A stretch of 64,000 nucleotides of DNA from assembly GCA_024742815.1 (NCBI GenBank), contig JANSXX010000001.1, positions 310,001 through 374,000 on the forward strand. Direction: 5' to 3'. The position numbers and the translations under genes were made by a program. Numbering within the stretch: position 1 is the stretch's first letter; each line of letters begins with the position of its first letter. Shown here in pieces: positions 24,690-35,017 of this stretch. Below the pieces are notes generated by a model that saw nothing but the letters and a program-made list of their open reading frames with translations, had not been told where the DNA came from and searched no databases. The stretch comes from HXMU1420-13 sp024742815 (GTDB taxonomy: Bacteria > Bacteroidota > Rhodothermia > Balneolales > Balneolaceae).

Positions 24690-26681
24690 GTGGAAAGGAA
24701 GGTAGTAGTGACTAACCTGGAGCAAAACGAAACCCCAAAAGAAACAAATACTCAACCCGAAAATGAGGCGACGGAAAGCCCGGAAGTTTCTCCGGTTTCA
24801 ACCGAAGAGCCCGAGGTAGCTGAGACACCGGCTGTTGAGGAAAATCAAGCTGATTTATCAGATGCTGAATCTGAAGCTGTTGAAGAAGAGACAGAAACTA
24901 CCGAGCAAGATGCCGATGAAGAAGCTGAAGATGCAGTGTCAGAAGAATCTAAAGATGAAGAAGTCGCTGAATCTGAAGTGATAACATCAGAGGAAGGGGA
25001 GGATTCAGATATCGATGCGGTTTCGTTCTATAAAGATATTGCAGCAAAAGCTGAGGAATTAGTGAAAAAAGATGATTGGGCTTTTGTCAGCAATGAGTTT
25101 GCGAATCTTGCACTACACCTTTCAGATGGACCGGATTCGAGTGATGATGAAGCTAAAGCGGCTATACAATCGTTTAACGAATTACGCGAAGATTTTGAAG
25201 CTCGTAGAAAAGCGCATTACGAAGAGCTAAACAAGAGAAAAGAAGCTAATCTGGCTGCAAAAAAAGAACTCTTGCAGCAACTTAATACCATTATCTCGGA
25301 AGAAAAGTGGACGGAAACCAAGCGGGTTAGTCAAATCAAAGGAAAGTGGGAATCGATCAAATTGCTTCCTCATGGCGAAATTGATGCATTAAACGAGCGA
25401 TTTGAGGCCTTACTTGAAGAATTCGAAAGCCACAAAGTAGACCGGCTGGTAAAAAAGCTTGAGAAAGAAGAAGAAAACTTTACTCTGAAGCTGGTTATTC
25501 TCGAGAAAATGGACGCCGTAAATGCAAAGGCGAATTCAGCAGAGGTAGATTTTGAAGAACTGAATCATGAATTTCAGGATCTATTGGTGCAGTGGAGAAA
25601 AATCGGAAGAGTTCCTGCAGAAAAGAATCAGCAAACTTGGGATCATTTCAACAACGCTCAGGATACTTTTAATGCACTCCGGTTTAAGCACGACAAAAAA
25701 TATCGCCAGAGTGTAGAGCGTGCACTTGAGAAAAAGAAAAAATTGATCGCCGAGGCAGAAGCCTTAATCGATGATGACAGCATTGCTGATGCGGCTCGCC
25801 GAGTGAACAAATTGCACAAAGCCTGGAAAAAAACCGGGAATCTGCCTCAGAAAGAGGAAAACGAGTTGTGGGATAAATTTAAAGCTGCAACTGATGCTTT
25901 TAATGAGCGGAAAGCTGAAAATCTCGATCAATTAAGGGAAGAGGAGCAAAAAAATTACACTGCAAAGCTAGCGCTTATTCAGCGGGCAAAAGAAGTTCAA
26001 GACCTCGAAAACTACGACGAAGGCCATAAAAAGCTTCAGCAGTTGATGGAAGAATGGAAGGCCATTGGTCCGGTTCCAAGAAAGAAATCATCAAAAATTT
26101 GGAAACAGTTCAAAGAGGCTATGGATGCTTTCTACAATCAACGTAGAGAGCACTATAAAAGCGTTCGGAAAGATCAAAAAGAGAACTACAATCAAAAGAA
26201 AGAAATTATAGACAAGCTTCGCGAGCTGGCTGATGCCGATGACCCAGCTAAAGCGGTTGAGGAAGCAAAAAAATTACAAGCTCAATTCAAAAATATTGGG
26301 CATGTTCCTCTCAAATTCAAAAACAAAGTATGGAAAGAGTATCGCGAAGTATGCGATACGATTTACGACAATTTCCGAGCTTCGGGTTCTGATTTGGGCA
26401 TGGAGCGCAAACTCGCATCGGAAGGCGTGGATCCGGGGTCGAGAAAGGAAATCATAAAGTATCAGAAACAATTAGAACAGCTTAGAAAAGATGTGTCGAA
26501 ACTCGAATCGGAGATGATCCAGTTCGAAGAAGCAAAGACCTACTTTAAACCCACTAACAAAGGGAATAAGCTGAGAGACGAACTACAGAACAAAGTAGAT
26601 GATGCCGCTGAAAAGATCGCATCAAAAAAGAATACTATTTCGGAATTGGTTCGTAAAATCAATGATTTGAAGGAAGAATAA
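24690..26681 (+). CDS. DUF349 domain repeat protein
   Basis: A 663-residue cytoplasmic protein. Residues 1-120 are a very acidic, low-complexity Glu/Asp/Ser region. From about 150 on come several DUF349 repeats, helical units recognisable by W..I..VP....LW..F. (for example QWRKIGRVPAEKNQQTWDHF, AWKKTGNLPQKEENELWDKF, EWKAIGPVPRKKSSKIWKQF and QFKNIGHVPLKFKNKVWKEY). A terminal coiled coil follows. Family function is uncertain. GTG at 24690 is given; GTG at 24708, with GGAAGG upstream, is an alternative start. Confidence 0.88.
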   Translation: MERKVVVTNLEQNETPKETNTQPENEATESPEVSPVSTEEPEVAETPAVEENQADLSDAESEAVEEETETTEQDADEEAEDAVSEESKDEEVAESEVITSEEGEDSDIDAVSFYKDIAAKAEELVKKDDWAFVSNEFANLALHLSDGPDSSDDEAKAAIQSFNELREDFEARRKAHYEELNKRKEANLAAKKELLQQLNTIISEEKWTETKRVSQIKGKWESIKLLPHGEIDALNERFEALLEEFESHKVDRLVKKLEKEEENFTLKLVILEKMDAVNAKANSAEVDFEELNHEFQDLLVQWRKIGRVPAEKNQQTWDHFNNAQDTFNALRFKHDKKYRQSVERALEKKKKLIAEAEALIDDDSIADAARRVNKLHKAWKKTGNLPQKEENELWDKFKAATDAFNERKAENLDQLREEEQKNYTAKLALIQRAKEVQDLENYDEGHKKLQQLMEEWKAIGPVPRKKSSKIWKQFKEAMDAFYNQRREHYKSVRKDQKENYNQKKEIIDKLRELADADDPAKAVEEAKKLQAQFKNIGHVPLKFKNKVWKEYREVCDTIYDNFRASGSDLGMERKLASEGVDPGSRKEIIKYQKQLEQLRKDVSKLESEMIQFEEAKTYFKPTNKGNKLRDELQNKVDDAAEKIASKKNTISELVRKINDLKEE

Positions 26682-26851
26682 CGCCGCGAGATAGGGTAAA
26701 AAAGTAAAAGCGGGTCTTTCTTACTTCTCGTCTGATTGGTTCTGATTTTTGGTAGAATATCAGTTAGCATTAGAACGTCATAATTTTTTCTTTAATTAAA
26801 AGATGCTCATTTTGACGATCCGGCTATGACCATTAAATAACACATGCATTT

Positions 26852-27709
26852 GTGGCGGAATCAGTTAACATAAAATTTTGGGGTGTTCGGGGTTCAACTC
26901 CTTGCGCGAACTCAGAAAACATGCTCTTTGGTGGAAATACCACATGTTTTCAAATTGAAGCAGATTCGTTGGATGAGTTACTAATTATCGATTGTGGGAC
27001 AGGTATCCGCAATCTTGGTAATCACTTATTAAATGGGTCGCGCCGAATTAGTGGTCGTATTTTCATCACACATCCACATTGGGATCACTTACAAGGATTT
27101 CCATTCTTTAAACCATTCTATAAAGAAAATTCTTGGTTTCGCGTGTATTTACCCCCGCAGGATAGTTCCGGATGTAAGGAAATACTGCAAGGCCACATGT
27201 CAAATACCTTCTTTCCGGTTACGATGGATATGTTGGATGCAGATATGGATTGCGAGACTTTCCATCCCGGAAAATTAAACCTTGATGGGTATTCCGTTGA
27301 TTATATGTGGGCCAAGCATACTGTGCAAACAGCGATTTATCGATTCAAGTTACATGGTAAAACCATCATTATTGCCCCAGATAATGAGTTGCCACAAGAT
27401 GACTCGGAATCCTCCAAGGCATTTATTCGAGAGTTTAAATCTTTTGTAGATGGAGCTGATGTATTAATACACGATGCTCAATTCGATAACGAACAGTATA
27501 AAGAAAGGGAAGGTTGGGGACACTCATCCTATGAAAAAGTGCTTGAAGTAACTGCCGGGTGTAATATTAAGCATCTCGTGCTTACCCATCACGACCCCGA
27601 CAGTAACGATGATTATCTGAATAATCTAGACAGACAAATCAAAGCGTCGCATAGCGAGCACTTTGAGTCTGTAAGTTTTGCCAAAGAAGGTCAAAGCATT
27701 TTACTTTAG
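26852..27709 (+). CDS. MBL-fold metallo-hydrolase
   Basis: A 285-residue enzyme starting at GTG. The opening INIKFWGVRGSTPC-type stretch (here VNIKFWGVRGSTPC), FGGNTTCFQIEAD, IIDCGTGIRNLG, the metal motif HPHWDHLQGFPFF, LIHDAQFDNEQY and LVLTHHDPDSNDD complete the phosphodiesterase/RNase Z-like MBL architecture. Close relatives act on phosphodiesters, but the substrate here is unknown. It is transcribed alone and ends 12 bases from the convergent outer-membrane gene. Confidence 0.88.
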   Translation: MAESVNIKFWGVRGSTPCANSENMLFGGNTTCFQIEADSLDELLIIDCGTGIRNLGNHLLNGSRRISGRIFITHPHWDHLQGFPFFKPFYKENSWFRVYLPPQDSSGCKEILQGHMSNTFFPVTMDMLDADMDCETFHPGKLNLDGYSVDYMWAKHTVQTAIYRFKLHGKTIIIAPDNELPQDDSESSKAFIREFKSFVDGADVLIHDAQFDNEQYKEREGWGHSSYEKVLEVTAGCNIKHLVLTHHDPDSNDDYLNNLDRQIKASHSEHFESVSFAKEGQSILL

Positions 27710-27721
27710 GACAGTTCTACT

Positions 27722-28189
27722 TTAGAAGTAAAAACGTGCACCAAATACACCGGAAACATCTCCATCAGTATTCGGGATTAGGTTAATAGTAGGCGCAATC
27801 TCTACAAAAATGTCGATGGGTGCGTTATTCGGATAGAAATTTAGTCCAAGAGGAACACGCGCACCAAACTCTGTGTCGTTATCACTAAAAATTGTACGAA
27901 CACCTAAACCATAAGAAAAAGCAAAGTTTTCAGTGTCTGTATCTAAGGGTGTATGCCATAAATGATCGGCATGAGCATAAACTGCATCGTTACCTTCTAG
28001 GCTCCAAGCTAATCCAAAACTGTAAGCTGTACTATTATTTTTCCAGAGTTTCAAAGCAATACCCGTTGGTTCACCTAACATCACTCCTAATCCGGTGTCT
28101 TTTCCGTCGGTTTGAGCGTAAGTCAAACTAAAAAAACTCGAGATAGCAAGAATTGTAAATAACGAAAGTGTTTGTTTTAAAATCTTCAT
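27722..28189 (-). CDS. Small outer-membrane beta-barrel-like protein
   Basis: A 155-residue protein with a signal peptide (LSLFTILAISSFFSLTYAQ, cleaved after AQ near residue 26). The mature part alternates hydrophobic and polar residues, with Gly/aromatic-rich strands (GVMLGEPTGIALKLW, FSYGLGVRTIF, VFGARFYF), and ends in an aromatic Phe, as expected of an 8-stranded outer-membrane barrel. No named family is assigned. It is divergent from the glycosyltransferase pair. Confidence 0.7.
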   Translation of the reverse strand: MKILKQTLSLFTILAISSFFSLTYAQTDGKDTGLGVMLGEPTGIALKLWKNNSTAYSFGLAWSLEGNDAVYAHADHLWHTPLDTDTENFAFSYGLGVRTIFSDNDTEFGARVPLGLNFYPNNAPIDIFVEIAPTINLIPNTDGDVSGVFGARFYF

Positions 28190-28264
28190 AATTGGGTTTG
28201 TTTTATGTTATTTTTCAATGTCTTATATCAAATGAGGCGCATTTAGTTCCAAATAACTTGATTT

Positions 28265-28870
28265 ATGAATCGTGATCTGATCATTTTTGTTAAAAATCCT
28301 GTGCTTGGTAGGGCAAAAACCCGATTGGCAGCAAGTATTGGTGATGAAGCTGCTTTAAATGTATATCTGCAATTACTTTGCTACACGAAACAAGTTGTGG
28401 ACGAGCTAGATGTACAGAAAAGTGTTTGGTATTCATCTGAACCGGAAGCAACCGACCTCTGGAATACTGGCAATTACTTCAAAAAGAAACAGCAGGGTAA
28501 AGATTTGGGAGAGAAGATGAGCTATGCCTTCGAGGCAACTTTTCGAGAGAACCAGCCGGATGCCGTAGTGATTATAGGAAGCGATTGTGCGGAGCTAAAT
28601 TCTGAACATATAAATGAAGCCTTCGAAGTACTTAGAAGCACTGATGTAGTTTTAGGACCGGCAAAAGATGGAGGCTATTATTTATTAGGGATGAGGCAGT
28701 TTGTACCCGAATTGTTTAATGCGATCGCTTGGAGTACGTCGGATGTTGCAAAGCAAACATTGGATGCCGCGGATAAAAAAGAATTGTCCTACAAATTATT
28801 GGAAGAATTAAGTGATGTGGACACCGAAGAAGATTGGAAAAAGGTAAAGCATCGATTGCCAAAATTATGA
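28265..28870 (+). CDS. TIGR04282-family glycosyltransferase (DUF2064)
   Basis: A 201-residue nucleotidyl/glycosyl-transferase-like protein. LIIFVKNPVLGRAKTRLAAS, QGKDLGEKMSYAFEATF, VVIIGSDCAELNSEHI and DVVLGPAKDGGYYLLG are the family's GT-A motifs. The family is annotated as arsenosugar-biosynthesis associated (ArsS neighbourhood) and paired with TIGR04283, as here. Its stop overlaps the next start by 4 bases. No arsM or arsS is in the window, so the arsenic link is not supported locally. Confidence 0.88.
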   Translation: MNRDLIIFVKNPVLGRAKTRLAASIGDEAALNVYLQLLCYTKQVVDELDVQKSVWYSSEPEATDLWNTGNYFKKKQQGKDLGEKMSYAFEATFRENQPDAVVIIGSDCAELNSEHINEAFEVLRSTDVVLGPAKDGGYYLLGMRQFVPELFNAIAWSTSDVAKQTLDAADKKELSYKLLEELSDVDTEEDWKKVKHRLPKL

Positions 28871-29544
28871 TAAGTGTCATTATTCCGGTAATTAACGAGG
28901 CCGAAGGGATCGCAAGTCTCATTGAATATGTGAAAAAAACTGCCGTCCAAGATGTTGAACTTATTATTGTGGATGGGGGGAGTACAGATCAGACAAAAGA
29001 AATTGCAGCAAATAAGGGAGCGGTTGTAATTGACGCTCCTAAAGGTCGAGCCAAGCAAATGAATGCTGGTGCAGAATCTGCAACCGGCGAAGTGTTGTAT
29101 TTTCTCCATGCAGACACCTGCCCACCAAAATCATGGCAGGCCGATATCCAAGAGGCAATAAAGCAAGGATATGATGCCGGATGTTGCAGGCTATCGTTTG
29201 ATGATAATCACCCGGCGCTTAAATTTTACGCATGGTTCACAAAATTTGATATAGACTTCTTCAGGTTTGGTGATCAAAGCCTGTTTGTACGTAAAAATTT
29301 GTTTAAGAAAACCGGTGGTTTTGACGAAAAACTTGTGGTTATGGAAGATCAGGAATTTGTTAAGACGCTGAAAAAGTCCGGTTCCTTTGTTATTTTAAAA
29401 TCTAAAGTAATCACATCAGCGCGTAAGTACAGAAAGATTGGTGTTTATAAATTACAGTTAATATTTACGGTTGTACTTAGCATGTATTACTTGGGAATTG
29501 ATCAGCAGAAAATTGTCGACTTTTATTTCGCTCGCATAAAATGA
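28867..29544 (+). CDS. TIGR04283-family glycosyltransferase (GT2)
   Basis: A 225-residue GT-A transferase. The ATG at 28867 overlaps the previous stop (ATGA) and begins MISVIIPVINEAEGI, so an extension to 28834 is rejected. VELIIVDGGSTDQTKEIA, KGRAKQMNAGAESATGEVL, LYFLHADTCPPKSW (metal-binding), FGDQSLFVRK and VVMEDQEFVKTLKK give the complete catalytic core. It is paired with the TIGR04282 protein. A membrane-associated hydrophobic C-terminus (LQLIFTVVLSMYYLG) is present. Confidence 0.9.
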   Translation: MISVIIPVINEAEGIASLIEYVKKTAVQDVELIIVDGGSTDQTKEIAANKGAVVIDAPKGRAKQMNAGAESATGEVLYFLHADTCPPKSWQADIQEAIKQGYDAGCCRLSFDDNHPALKFYAWFTKFDIDFFRFGDQSLFVRKNLFKKTGGFDEKLVVMEDQEFVKTLKKSGSFVILKSKVITSARKYRKIGVYKLQLIFTVVLSMYYLGIDQQKIVDFYFARIK

Positions 29545-29636
29545 TGTATGTTATGCTTGTGTAAACATGAACTCTCGTGGGTTGGGTTAAGGTTTATAAC
29601 TCACTATCTTTAACGCTCATTAAAAAGCCTGTTTTT

Positions 29637-31784
29637 TTGAAGTATATATCAGTTATTGTTGTACTAGTATTAGCAACAAGCGGAGCCTACGCACAAGCTC
29701 CATTTGAAAGAGAAGAAACCAGCGCCGGAATTTTTGGGCTGTCAATTACTAATTTCGGTACGCTCGGTAAACCCGACGTAAGAAATAACCCGGAAGGTGG
29801 GCCAAGTATGCGCTACCCAATTGATACGGGTACCGAGCATTTGTTTGAAGGCGGTATTTGGATTGGTGCTCAATACAATAATGCGGCACTTCGTGTATCT
29901 ACTGCCTCGGTAACTACAAGTGGAGGATATTCGCGTGGTGCAGCCGGTTTTGAATTTACAGCTGATGAGCAAATCCTAAGAAGAAGTTCAGATCGTAATT
30001 CAGATTTCTTTGATTTTCGCTCTGTTGGAGAGCAGGATATCATCGCAAATTTTACCGATCGAAGAAGAGATATTAACGGCACCCCAATCAATAGTCACGA
30101 CACCCCACTTTATGCTGATGTACGTCTCGAAAGTTATAACTGGGGATTCCCCTTCACCGAGAATTTTACCATAATCAGATACGATATCACCAACAGAACC
30201 GAAGAGTATGCTTCGCCGGCAACCTGGGATAGTGTATTTGTTGGGATGTACGCCGATTTAGTTGTTCGAAACGTGAACACTGCAACCGAAACTGGGGGCG
30301 AATTCTTTAATAAAAATGGATTAGGCTACTTAGATTCCTTGTACACTGCTTATGTATTTGATGCCGGCTCACCTGATAATCCATCTATAAATACCTATGG
30401 CGCCATGTCAATTATAGGTGCAGAATATCGTGGAGAGTTTTTTCATCCTTCAAATCCCGATACTGTAAGAGATGTAGCCACAGGAGTTACTACTTTTCAA
30501 GATTCAGGATATCGTGTTCCCTTTGTTGATCCGAGTTATTGGTTGTTCAGTGCAGGTACAGGTTTATATTTACGCCCTACGAACGATCAATTAAGATACG
30601 AGCGTATGGCAACTAAATTCCCCTTAGATAGTGTAATTGCCGGAGAGAAAGTGCGTGAACAACTTCGAAATGATGGTCAAAATGGAAACGGGAATTATAT
30701 TTCGATGTTATCTATCGGTCCATTTCCAACTGTTGCTCCTGGAGAGACAATTTCTGTGTATTATGCATTTTCAGCGGCATTGAAACCGGATGAGTTTCAG
30801 GGTCAGGCAGGAAAGAGTGTAGATACCGATGAGTCCAGAGCAGAGCTTTACAGAACTATTGAGTCGATTAACAGAGTTTTCAGGGGGGAAGATCAGAATG
30901 GGAACGGGAAACTTGATGCTGATGAAGATTCTAATAACGATGGTGAATTAACGCGTTATCAATTTCCCACACCACCGAATAATCCTAAAATCAGGATTGA
31001 GCTCGAAGCTGGTAAAGCCATCGTATATTGGGATAAAGTGGCTGAGAATTCTGTAGATCCTGTATCTAACGAACAGGATTTTGAAGGCTACCGAGTGTAT
31101 AGATCTGAGTTGGGTGACGATCTAAACCCAACAGCTCGAATGATCAGAGAGTTTGATTTGCCCGGAAATGACAAAGGTTTTAATACCGGTTTTGATGAGA
31201 TTGAGCTCGACGAGCCGGTTACTTTTGAAGGTGATACCTCTGTTTATCATTATGCGTTTGAAATCAGCGATTTATTAAGTGGATGGCAATACGAGCTTTC
31301 TGTAACAGCCTTCGATCGTGGTAGTGATGAATTTGAGATCGAAGGATTAGAAACCAGCCCAAATGTTAATGCAGTGCGTGTATTCCCCGGAACGCCTGCA
31401 AACGAAAATTTTACCAGTTCTGCTAAGGAATATCAGGTAGGAGTTTACCCAAATCCATATCGGGTTAATGCAGCTTGGGATGGATCGCTGGAAAGCGAAC
31501 GCAAACTTTACTTTTACAACCTCCCCGCCAAAGCCGAAGTACGTATTTACACGGTAGCAGGCGATATTGTTGGGGAGTTCACTCACGATTCGGAAACATA
31601 TAACGGTGATATTGGATGGTTTTCCAATTTCAGCGACGATCCGCGCGTACTTGCCGGTGGCGAGCATGCATGGGATCTACAATCTAATGCCAATCAAATC
31701 CTAACTACGGGGTTATACCTGTACACCGTAAAGGATCTGGCTTCAGGAGAGGTTCAAACAGGTAAAATCGTAATCATTAAATAA
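29637..31784 (+). CDS. Secreted protein with T9SS-type C-terminal domain
   Basis: A 715-residue exported protein. TTG at 29637 gives a proper signal peptide (MKYISVIVVLVLATSGAYAQ). A GTG at 29577 would add 20 residues before it and is less likely. The long beta-rich body has an EF-hand-like DQNGNGKLDADEDSNNDG segment and a fibronectin-like region (DFEGYRVYRSEL). The last 100 residues are a sorting-type domain (YQVGVYPNPYRVNA through GLYLYTVKDLASGEVQTGKI). It begins a co-directional run of surface genes to 43031. The function of the body is unknown. Confidence 0.75.
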   Translation: MKYISVIVVLVLATSGAYAQAPFEREETSAGIFGLSITNFGTLGKPDVRNNPEGGPSMRYPIDTGTEHLFEGGIWIGAQYNNAALRVSTASVTTSGGYSRGAAGFEFTADEQILRRSSDRNSDFFDFRSVGEQDIIANFTDRRRDINGTPINSHDTPLYADVRLESYNWGFPFTENFTIIRYDITNRTEEYASPATWDSVFVGMYADLVVRNVNTATETGGEFFNKNGLGYLDSLYTAYVFDAGSPDNPSINTYGAMSIIGAEYRGEFFHPSNPDTVRDVATGVTTFQDSGYRVPFVDPSYWLFSAGTGLYLRPTNDQLRYERMATKFPLDSVIAGEKVREQLRNDGQNGNGNYISMLSIGPFPTVAPGETISVYYAFSAALKPDEFQGQAGKSVDTDESRAELYRTIESINRVFRGEDQNGNGKLDADEDSNNDGELTRYQFPTPPNNPKIRIELEAGKAIVYWDKVAENSVDPVSNEQDFEGYRVYRSELGDDLNPTARMIREFDLPGNDKGFNTGFDEIELDEPVTFEGDTSVYHYAFEISDLLSGWQYELSVTAFDRGSDEFEIEGLETSPNVNAVRVFPGTPANENFTSSAKEYQVGVYPNPYRVNAAWDGSLESERKLYFYNLPAKAEVRIYTVAGDIVGEFTHDSETYNGDIGWFSNFSDDPRVLAGGEHAWDLQSNANQILTTGLYLYTVKDLASGEVQTGKIVIIK

Positions 31785-31794
31785 AACAATCAAT

Positions 31795-34700
31795 ATGAAA
31801 AGACTGATACAATCTTTAGCTGTGCTAATGTTGTTAATTACAGCATCAGCTTCGGCACAAGAAAAAACGCTGTTCTTCTCGCAATATATCGAGGGTTCCA
31901 GCCAAAACAAGGCCATGGAAATTTACAATCCAACGGCAGACACTGTGTTTTTGGATGGATGGGCGTTTCCAAATGTTAGCAACACCAACAGCAACCCCGG
32001 TGAATATGAGTTCTGGAATAACTTCCCGGAAGGCGCATTCATCGCTCCAGGCGATGTGTATGTAATTGCACATCCAGATGCTGATGCAGCCATTTTAGCA
32101 GAAGCTGATTATACAGGGTTCTCATTCCTAAGTAACGGAAACGATGGTTTCGCTCTTGTAAAAGGCGACTCTGCGGCAGGTTCTTCTTTTGAAATCATTG
32201 ACATGCTTGGTTCTTGGGATGGAAATTCTGACGATGGCTGGGATGTTGCCGGCGTATCTGAAGCAACAAAAGATCATACTTTAGTTCGAAAGGCATTCTG
32301 GGAATCAGGAAATCCGGTATCACTAGGTTCTTTCGGTACAACTGAATTTAATTCTGAGTGGATTGTATTAGCTCAAAACGATTTTACAGGAATTGGTTCG
32401 CACACCGTTGGAGGTCCATTTACAATAAGAGATGCAAATACCTACCGTAATCTCACTGAATTCGATCAAGACGCTATTGCGGGGCATCCACTAGTTGGAG
32501 AAGAAGTTACTTTTACTGCAGTGATTGTTTCTTACCCGAGAAGCTCTGGTTTGGCAACTCCAAACGATACCGATAATGATGGCATAACCGATGATATCGG
32601 ACGTCTACATATGTTCGTAACCGATACTTCTGCTATTAGCATGGGTCGCGCAGGTATGTCTATCCAAATCGTAGAAGGTGATTATGAATTAGTTGAAGGC
32701 TTTACACGTGGTGATGTAGTTACATTTACCGGCGACTTAGGCTTCTTCAACTCTACTGCACAATTCGCAGTTGAAACTGTGGATTTGTTAGGAAACGTAA
32801 ACAACGAAGATTTTTCTAGATATGCAGACCTGTTGAATCCATGGGAAGTTTCTGCATCCGAAATCAATGTGTTAAACCCTGATGGTACGCACGAAATTAA
32901 CATTGCTAACTATGGCGAATATAACGGTGCGTATGTGAAAATTAACAACGCTGTAGTTTCTAACGTATCTACCGGCGATCGTCCAAATTGGGCAATTACT
33001 GAGAACAACTCTCGAATTTATGTATACGATACTTCACTTCGCTACAGAAATGATCGGCCTGCATACATCCCAACATTTAACTATCGAAGAGCCGAAGACG
33101 GAGAGTTTGTACCACCAGCACCGGGTGCGGTTGTAAACTTAAGTGGTTTCGTAAATCTAGTAGGTGATAATCCGGATGGAAACGTTGCCGCAGGTTCGCA
33201 AGCATTTAGCATTAACCCATTCGAAGATGGTGTTGTTTGGTTGAACGAAGTTCGTTTCGTTGATGGACAAGATCTTGGTGGCGGTGCTACCTTCTCTTGG
33301 CCAAACGACGTTGAAGTACTTGGATTACCTCCTGTATTTTCAAACGTTATGCAATCAGATTCTTCTGTTACTTCATCTGACGCTGTAACAGTATCCGCTA
33401 CTGTAGTTGGCGTTGAAGGTAAAACTGTAACAGGTGTTGACTTAGTTTACACAGCTGCCGGTGTATCAGATACGCTTGCAATGACTGCAAACGGCGATGT
33501 TTACTCAGCTACTATTCCTGCTCAACCAAACTTTACTGCGGTAACATTCTTTATGATTGCAACCGACAGTGATGACTTAACAGGTAGAGGCCCGCTTGCA
33601 GGTAACTACAGTTACTTCGTTCAGGATGGCGCTATTAATACAATTTCTCTGTTGCAAGAAACTGGTGATGGTCGACCAGGCCCAAGCCCGCTAGCAGGTG
33701 CAGGTGTTCGTGAGATGAATATCACAGGTACTATTGTATCTGATGCTAACGATGGTGTGATTGTACTCCAGGATTCTCCAAGTGCATGGGGAGGTATTTT
33801 CCTTGAGCAAACTTCCGAAACAAGTGCTCTAAATCGTGGCGATGAAATTACCATCACTGCTGGTGAAGTTATTGAAGCGGATGTAGCTTCGAATTCATTA
33901 ACACTTACTCAATTAGTAAATGTTGAATTTACAACCGGTACTTCAGGTAACGACTTAGATGCAGTTATTCCGGTAATTCATACCGATAGTATCCCTGCAT
34001 GGACCATCGATGGTGAGATTGAACCATACGAAGGAATGGTTGTTAAATTTGAAGACGTGCAAGTTACAGAACGTGGAATCTTTGGCGAATACACTGTAAA
34101 AAATGTTGATGCAGATTCTGCAGATGGCGCACAGTTCAACGAAGATATTCGTTCGGATGCACAGGTTGGTAGCGTTGGTGTTCCTTTTGATATCAACCAT
34201 AGTATCCGATTGAACAAAACCATGGATGCTTATGCAATTGTAGCGGCTTCATTCGGAGTTCCTAAATTCCATCCAAGAGATGTAAACGATTTCATTGTAG
34301 AAGATGATAACATCTTTACTCCTGTACTGGATTTCAGTTTAGTATCTCCAGAAGATGGTGCATCGATTGAAGTTACTGGCGATGTAGAAGTTTCCTGGAC
34401 TGGAACTACTGATTTTGACGGCGATGATGTGACTTACGCATGGGTATTGTATGCTGCTGATACCTCATCTGTTGTTGTTGAGTTACCGTCTAACACTAAT
34501 GGCGAAGATGCCATGATTACTATTGCTGGTGAAGCGGTTGATGCTTTGTTAGCTGATGCCGGACTAGCAGTTGGTGAGTCAGCAAACTTTGTATGGAATG
34601 TATTGGTAAGCGATGGATCCGACACCTTAATGGTGCATGGAAGCTATGGCAACTTTGGCGATGATTTTGCGCCAATTTACCGTTCGCTAACACTTACACG

Positions 34701-35007
34701 AGGCGTAATAACCTCTGATGAAATTGTAAATGGTGTTCCAACTAATTTTGCCTTAGAGCAAAACTATCCGAACCCATTCAACCCATCTACAAACATTAAC
34801 TTTGCATTGCCACAAACAAGCAAAGTAACACTTACTGTGTATGATATGTTAGGTAGAAAGGTTGCTACTTTGATAAATGGTGAGCAACTACAGGCTGCAA
34901 ATCACAGCGTTAAATTCGACGCAAGTGCTCTTGCAAGTGGTATGTACATTTATCGTATCGAAGCAGGTTCTTTTGTAAGTACCCGCAAAATGATGCTTAT
35001 TAAATAA
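31795..35007 (+). CDS. Large lamin-tail/T9SS type A sorting-domain protein
   Basis: A 1070-residue secreted protein with signal peptide (MLLITASASAQ). Residues about 22-180 form a lamin-tail domain (LFFSQYIEGSSQNKAMEIYN, FAPGD-like IAPGDVYVIAH). The middle contains repeated beta-sandwich domains. The final 85 residues are a classical type A T9SS signal (NFALEQNYPNPFNPSTNINF, VYDMLGRKVATLINGEQ, GMYIYRIEAGSFVSTRKMML). It should be exported through T9SS and attached or released at the surface. It starts 10 bases after the preceding gene and ends at a terminator. Confidence 0.88.
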   Translation: MKRLIQSLAVLMLLITASASAQEKTLFFSQYIEGSSQNKAMEIYNPTADTVFLDGWAFPNVSNTNSNPGEYEFWNNFPEGAFIAPGDVYVIAHPDADAAILAEADYTGFSFLSNGNDGFALVKGDSAAGSSFEIIDMLGSWDGNSDDGWDVAGVSEATKDHTLVRKAFWESGNPVSLGSFGTTEFNSEWIVLAQNDFTGIGSHTVGGPFTIRDANTYRNLTEFDQDAIAGHPLVGEEVTFTAVIVSYPRSSGLATPNDTDNDGITDDIGRLHMFVTDTSAISMGRAGMSIQIVEGDYELVEGFTRGDVVTFTGDLGFFNSTAQFAVETVDLLGNVNNEDFSRYADLLNPWEVSASEINVLNPDGTHEINIANYGEYNGAYVKINNAVVSNVSTGDRPNWAITENNSRIYVYDTSLRYRNDRPAYIPTFNYRRAEDGEFVPPAPGAVVNLSGFVNLVGDNPDGNVAAGSQAFSINPFEDGVVWLNEVRFVDGQDLGGGATFSWPNDVEVLGLPPVFSNVMQSDSSVTSSDAVTVSATVVGVEGKTVTGVDLVYTAAGVSDTLAMTANGDVYSATIPAQPNFTAVTFFMIATDSDDLTGRGPLAGNYSYFVQDGAINTISLLQETGDGRPGPSPLAGAGVREMNITGTIVSDANDGVIVLQDSPSAWGGIFLEQTSETSALNRGDEITITAGEVIEADVASNSLTLTQLVNVEFTTGTSGNDLDAVIPVIHTDSIPAWTIDGEIEPYEGMVVKFEDVQVTERGIFGEYTVKNVDADSADGAQFNEDIRSDAQVGSVGVPFDINHSIRLNKTMDAYAIVAASFGVPKFHPRDVNDFIVEDDNIFTPVLDFSLVSPEDGASIEVTGDVEVSWTGTTDFDGDDVTYAWVLYAADTSSVVVELPSNTNGEDAMITIAGEAVDALLADAGLAVGESANFVWNVLVSDGSDTLMVHGSYGNFGDDFAPIYRSLTLTRGVITSDEIVNGVPTNFALEQNYPNPFNPSTNINFALPQTSKVTLTVYDMLGRKVATLINGEQLQAANHSVKFDASALASGMYIYRIEAGSFVSTRKMMLIK

Positions 35008-35017
35008 TCAGATCATT

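Noticed and set aside
28265..29544. Arsenosugar biosynthesis pathway
   Set aside because: Only the two glycosyltransferases are here. Without the methyltransferase and radical SAM enzyme the pathway cannot be claimed.
33955..34223. Two antisense frames of 78-81 residues inside the lamin-tail gene
   Set aside because: Both are antisense shadows of a gene with clear signal peptide and T9SS domain.
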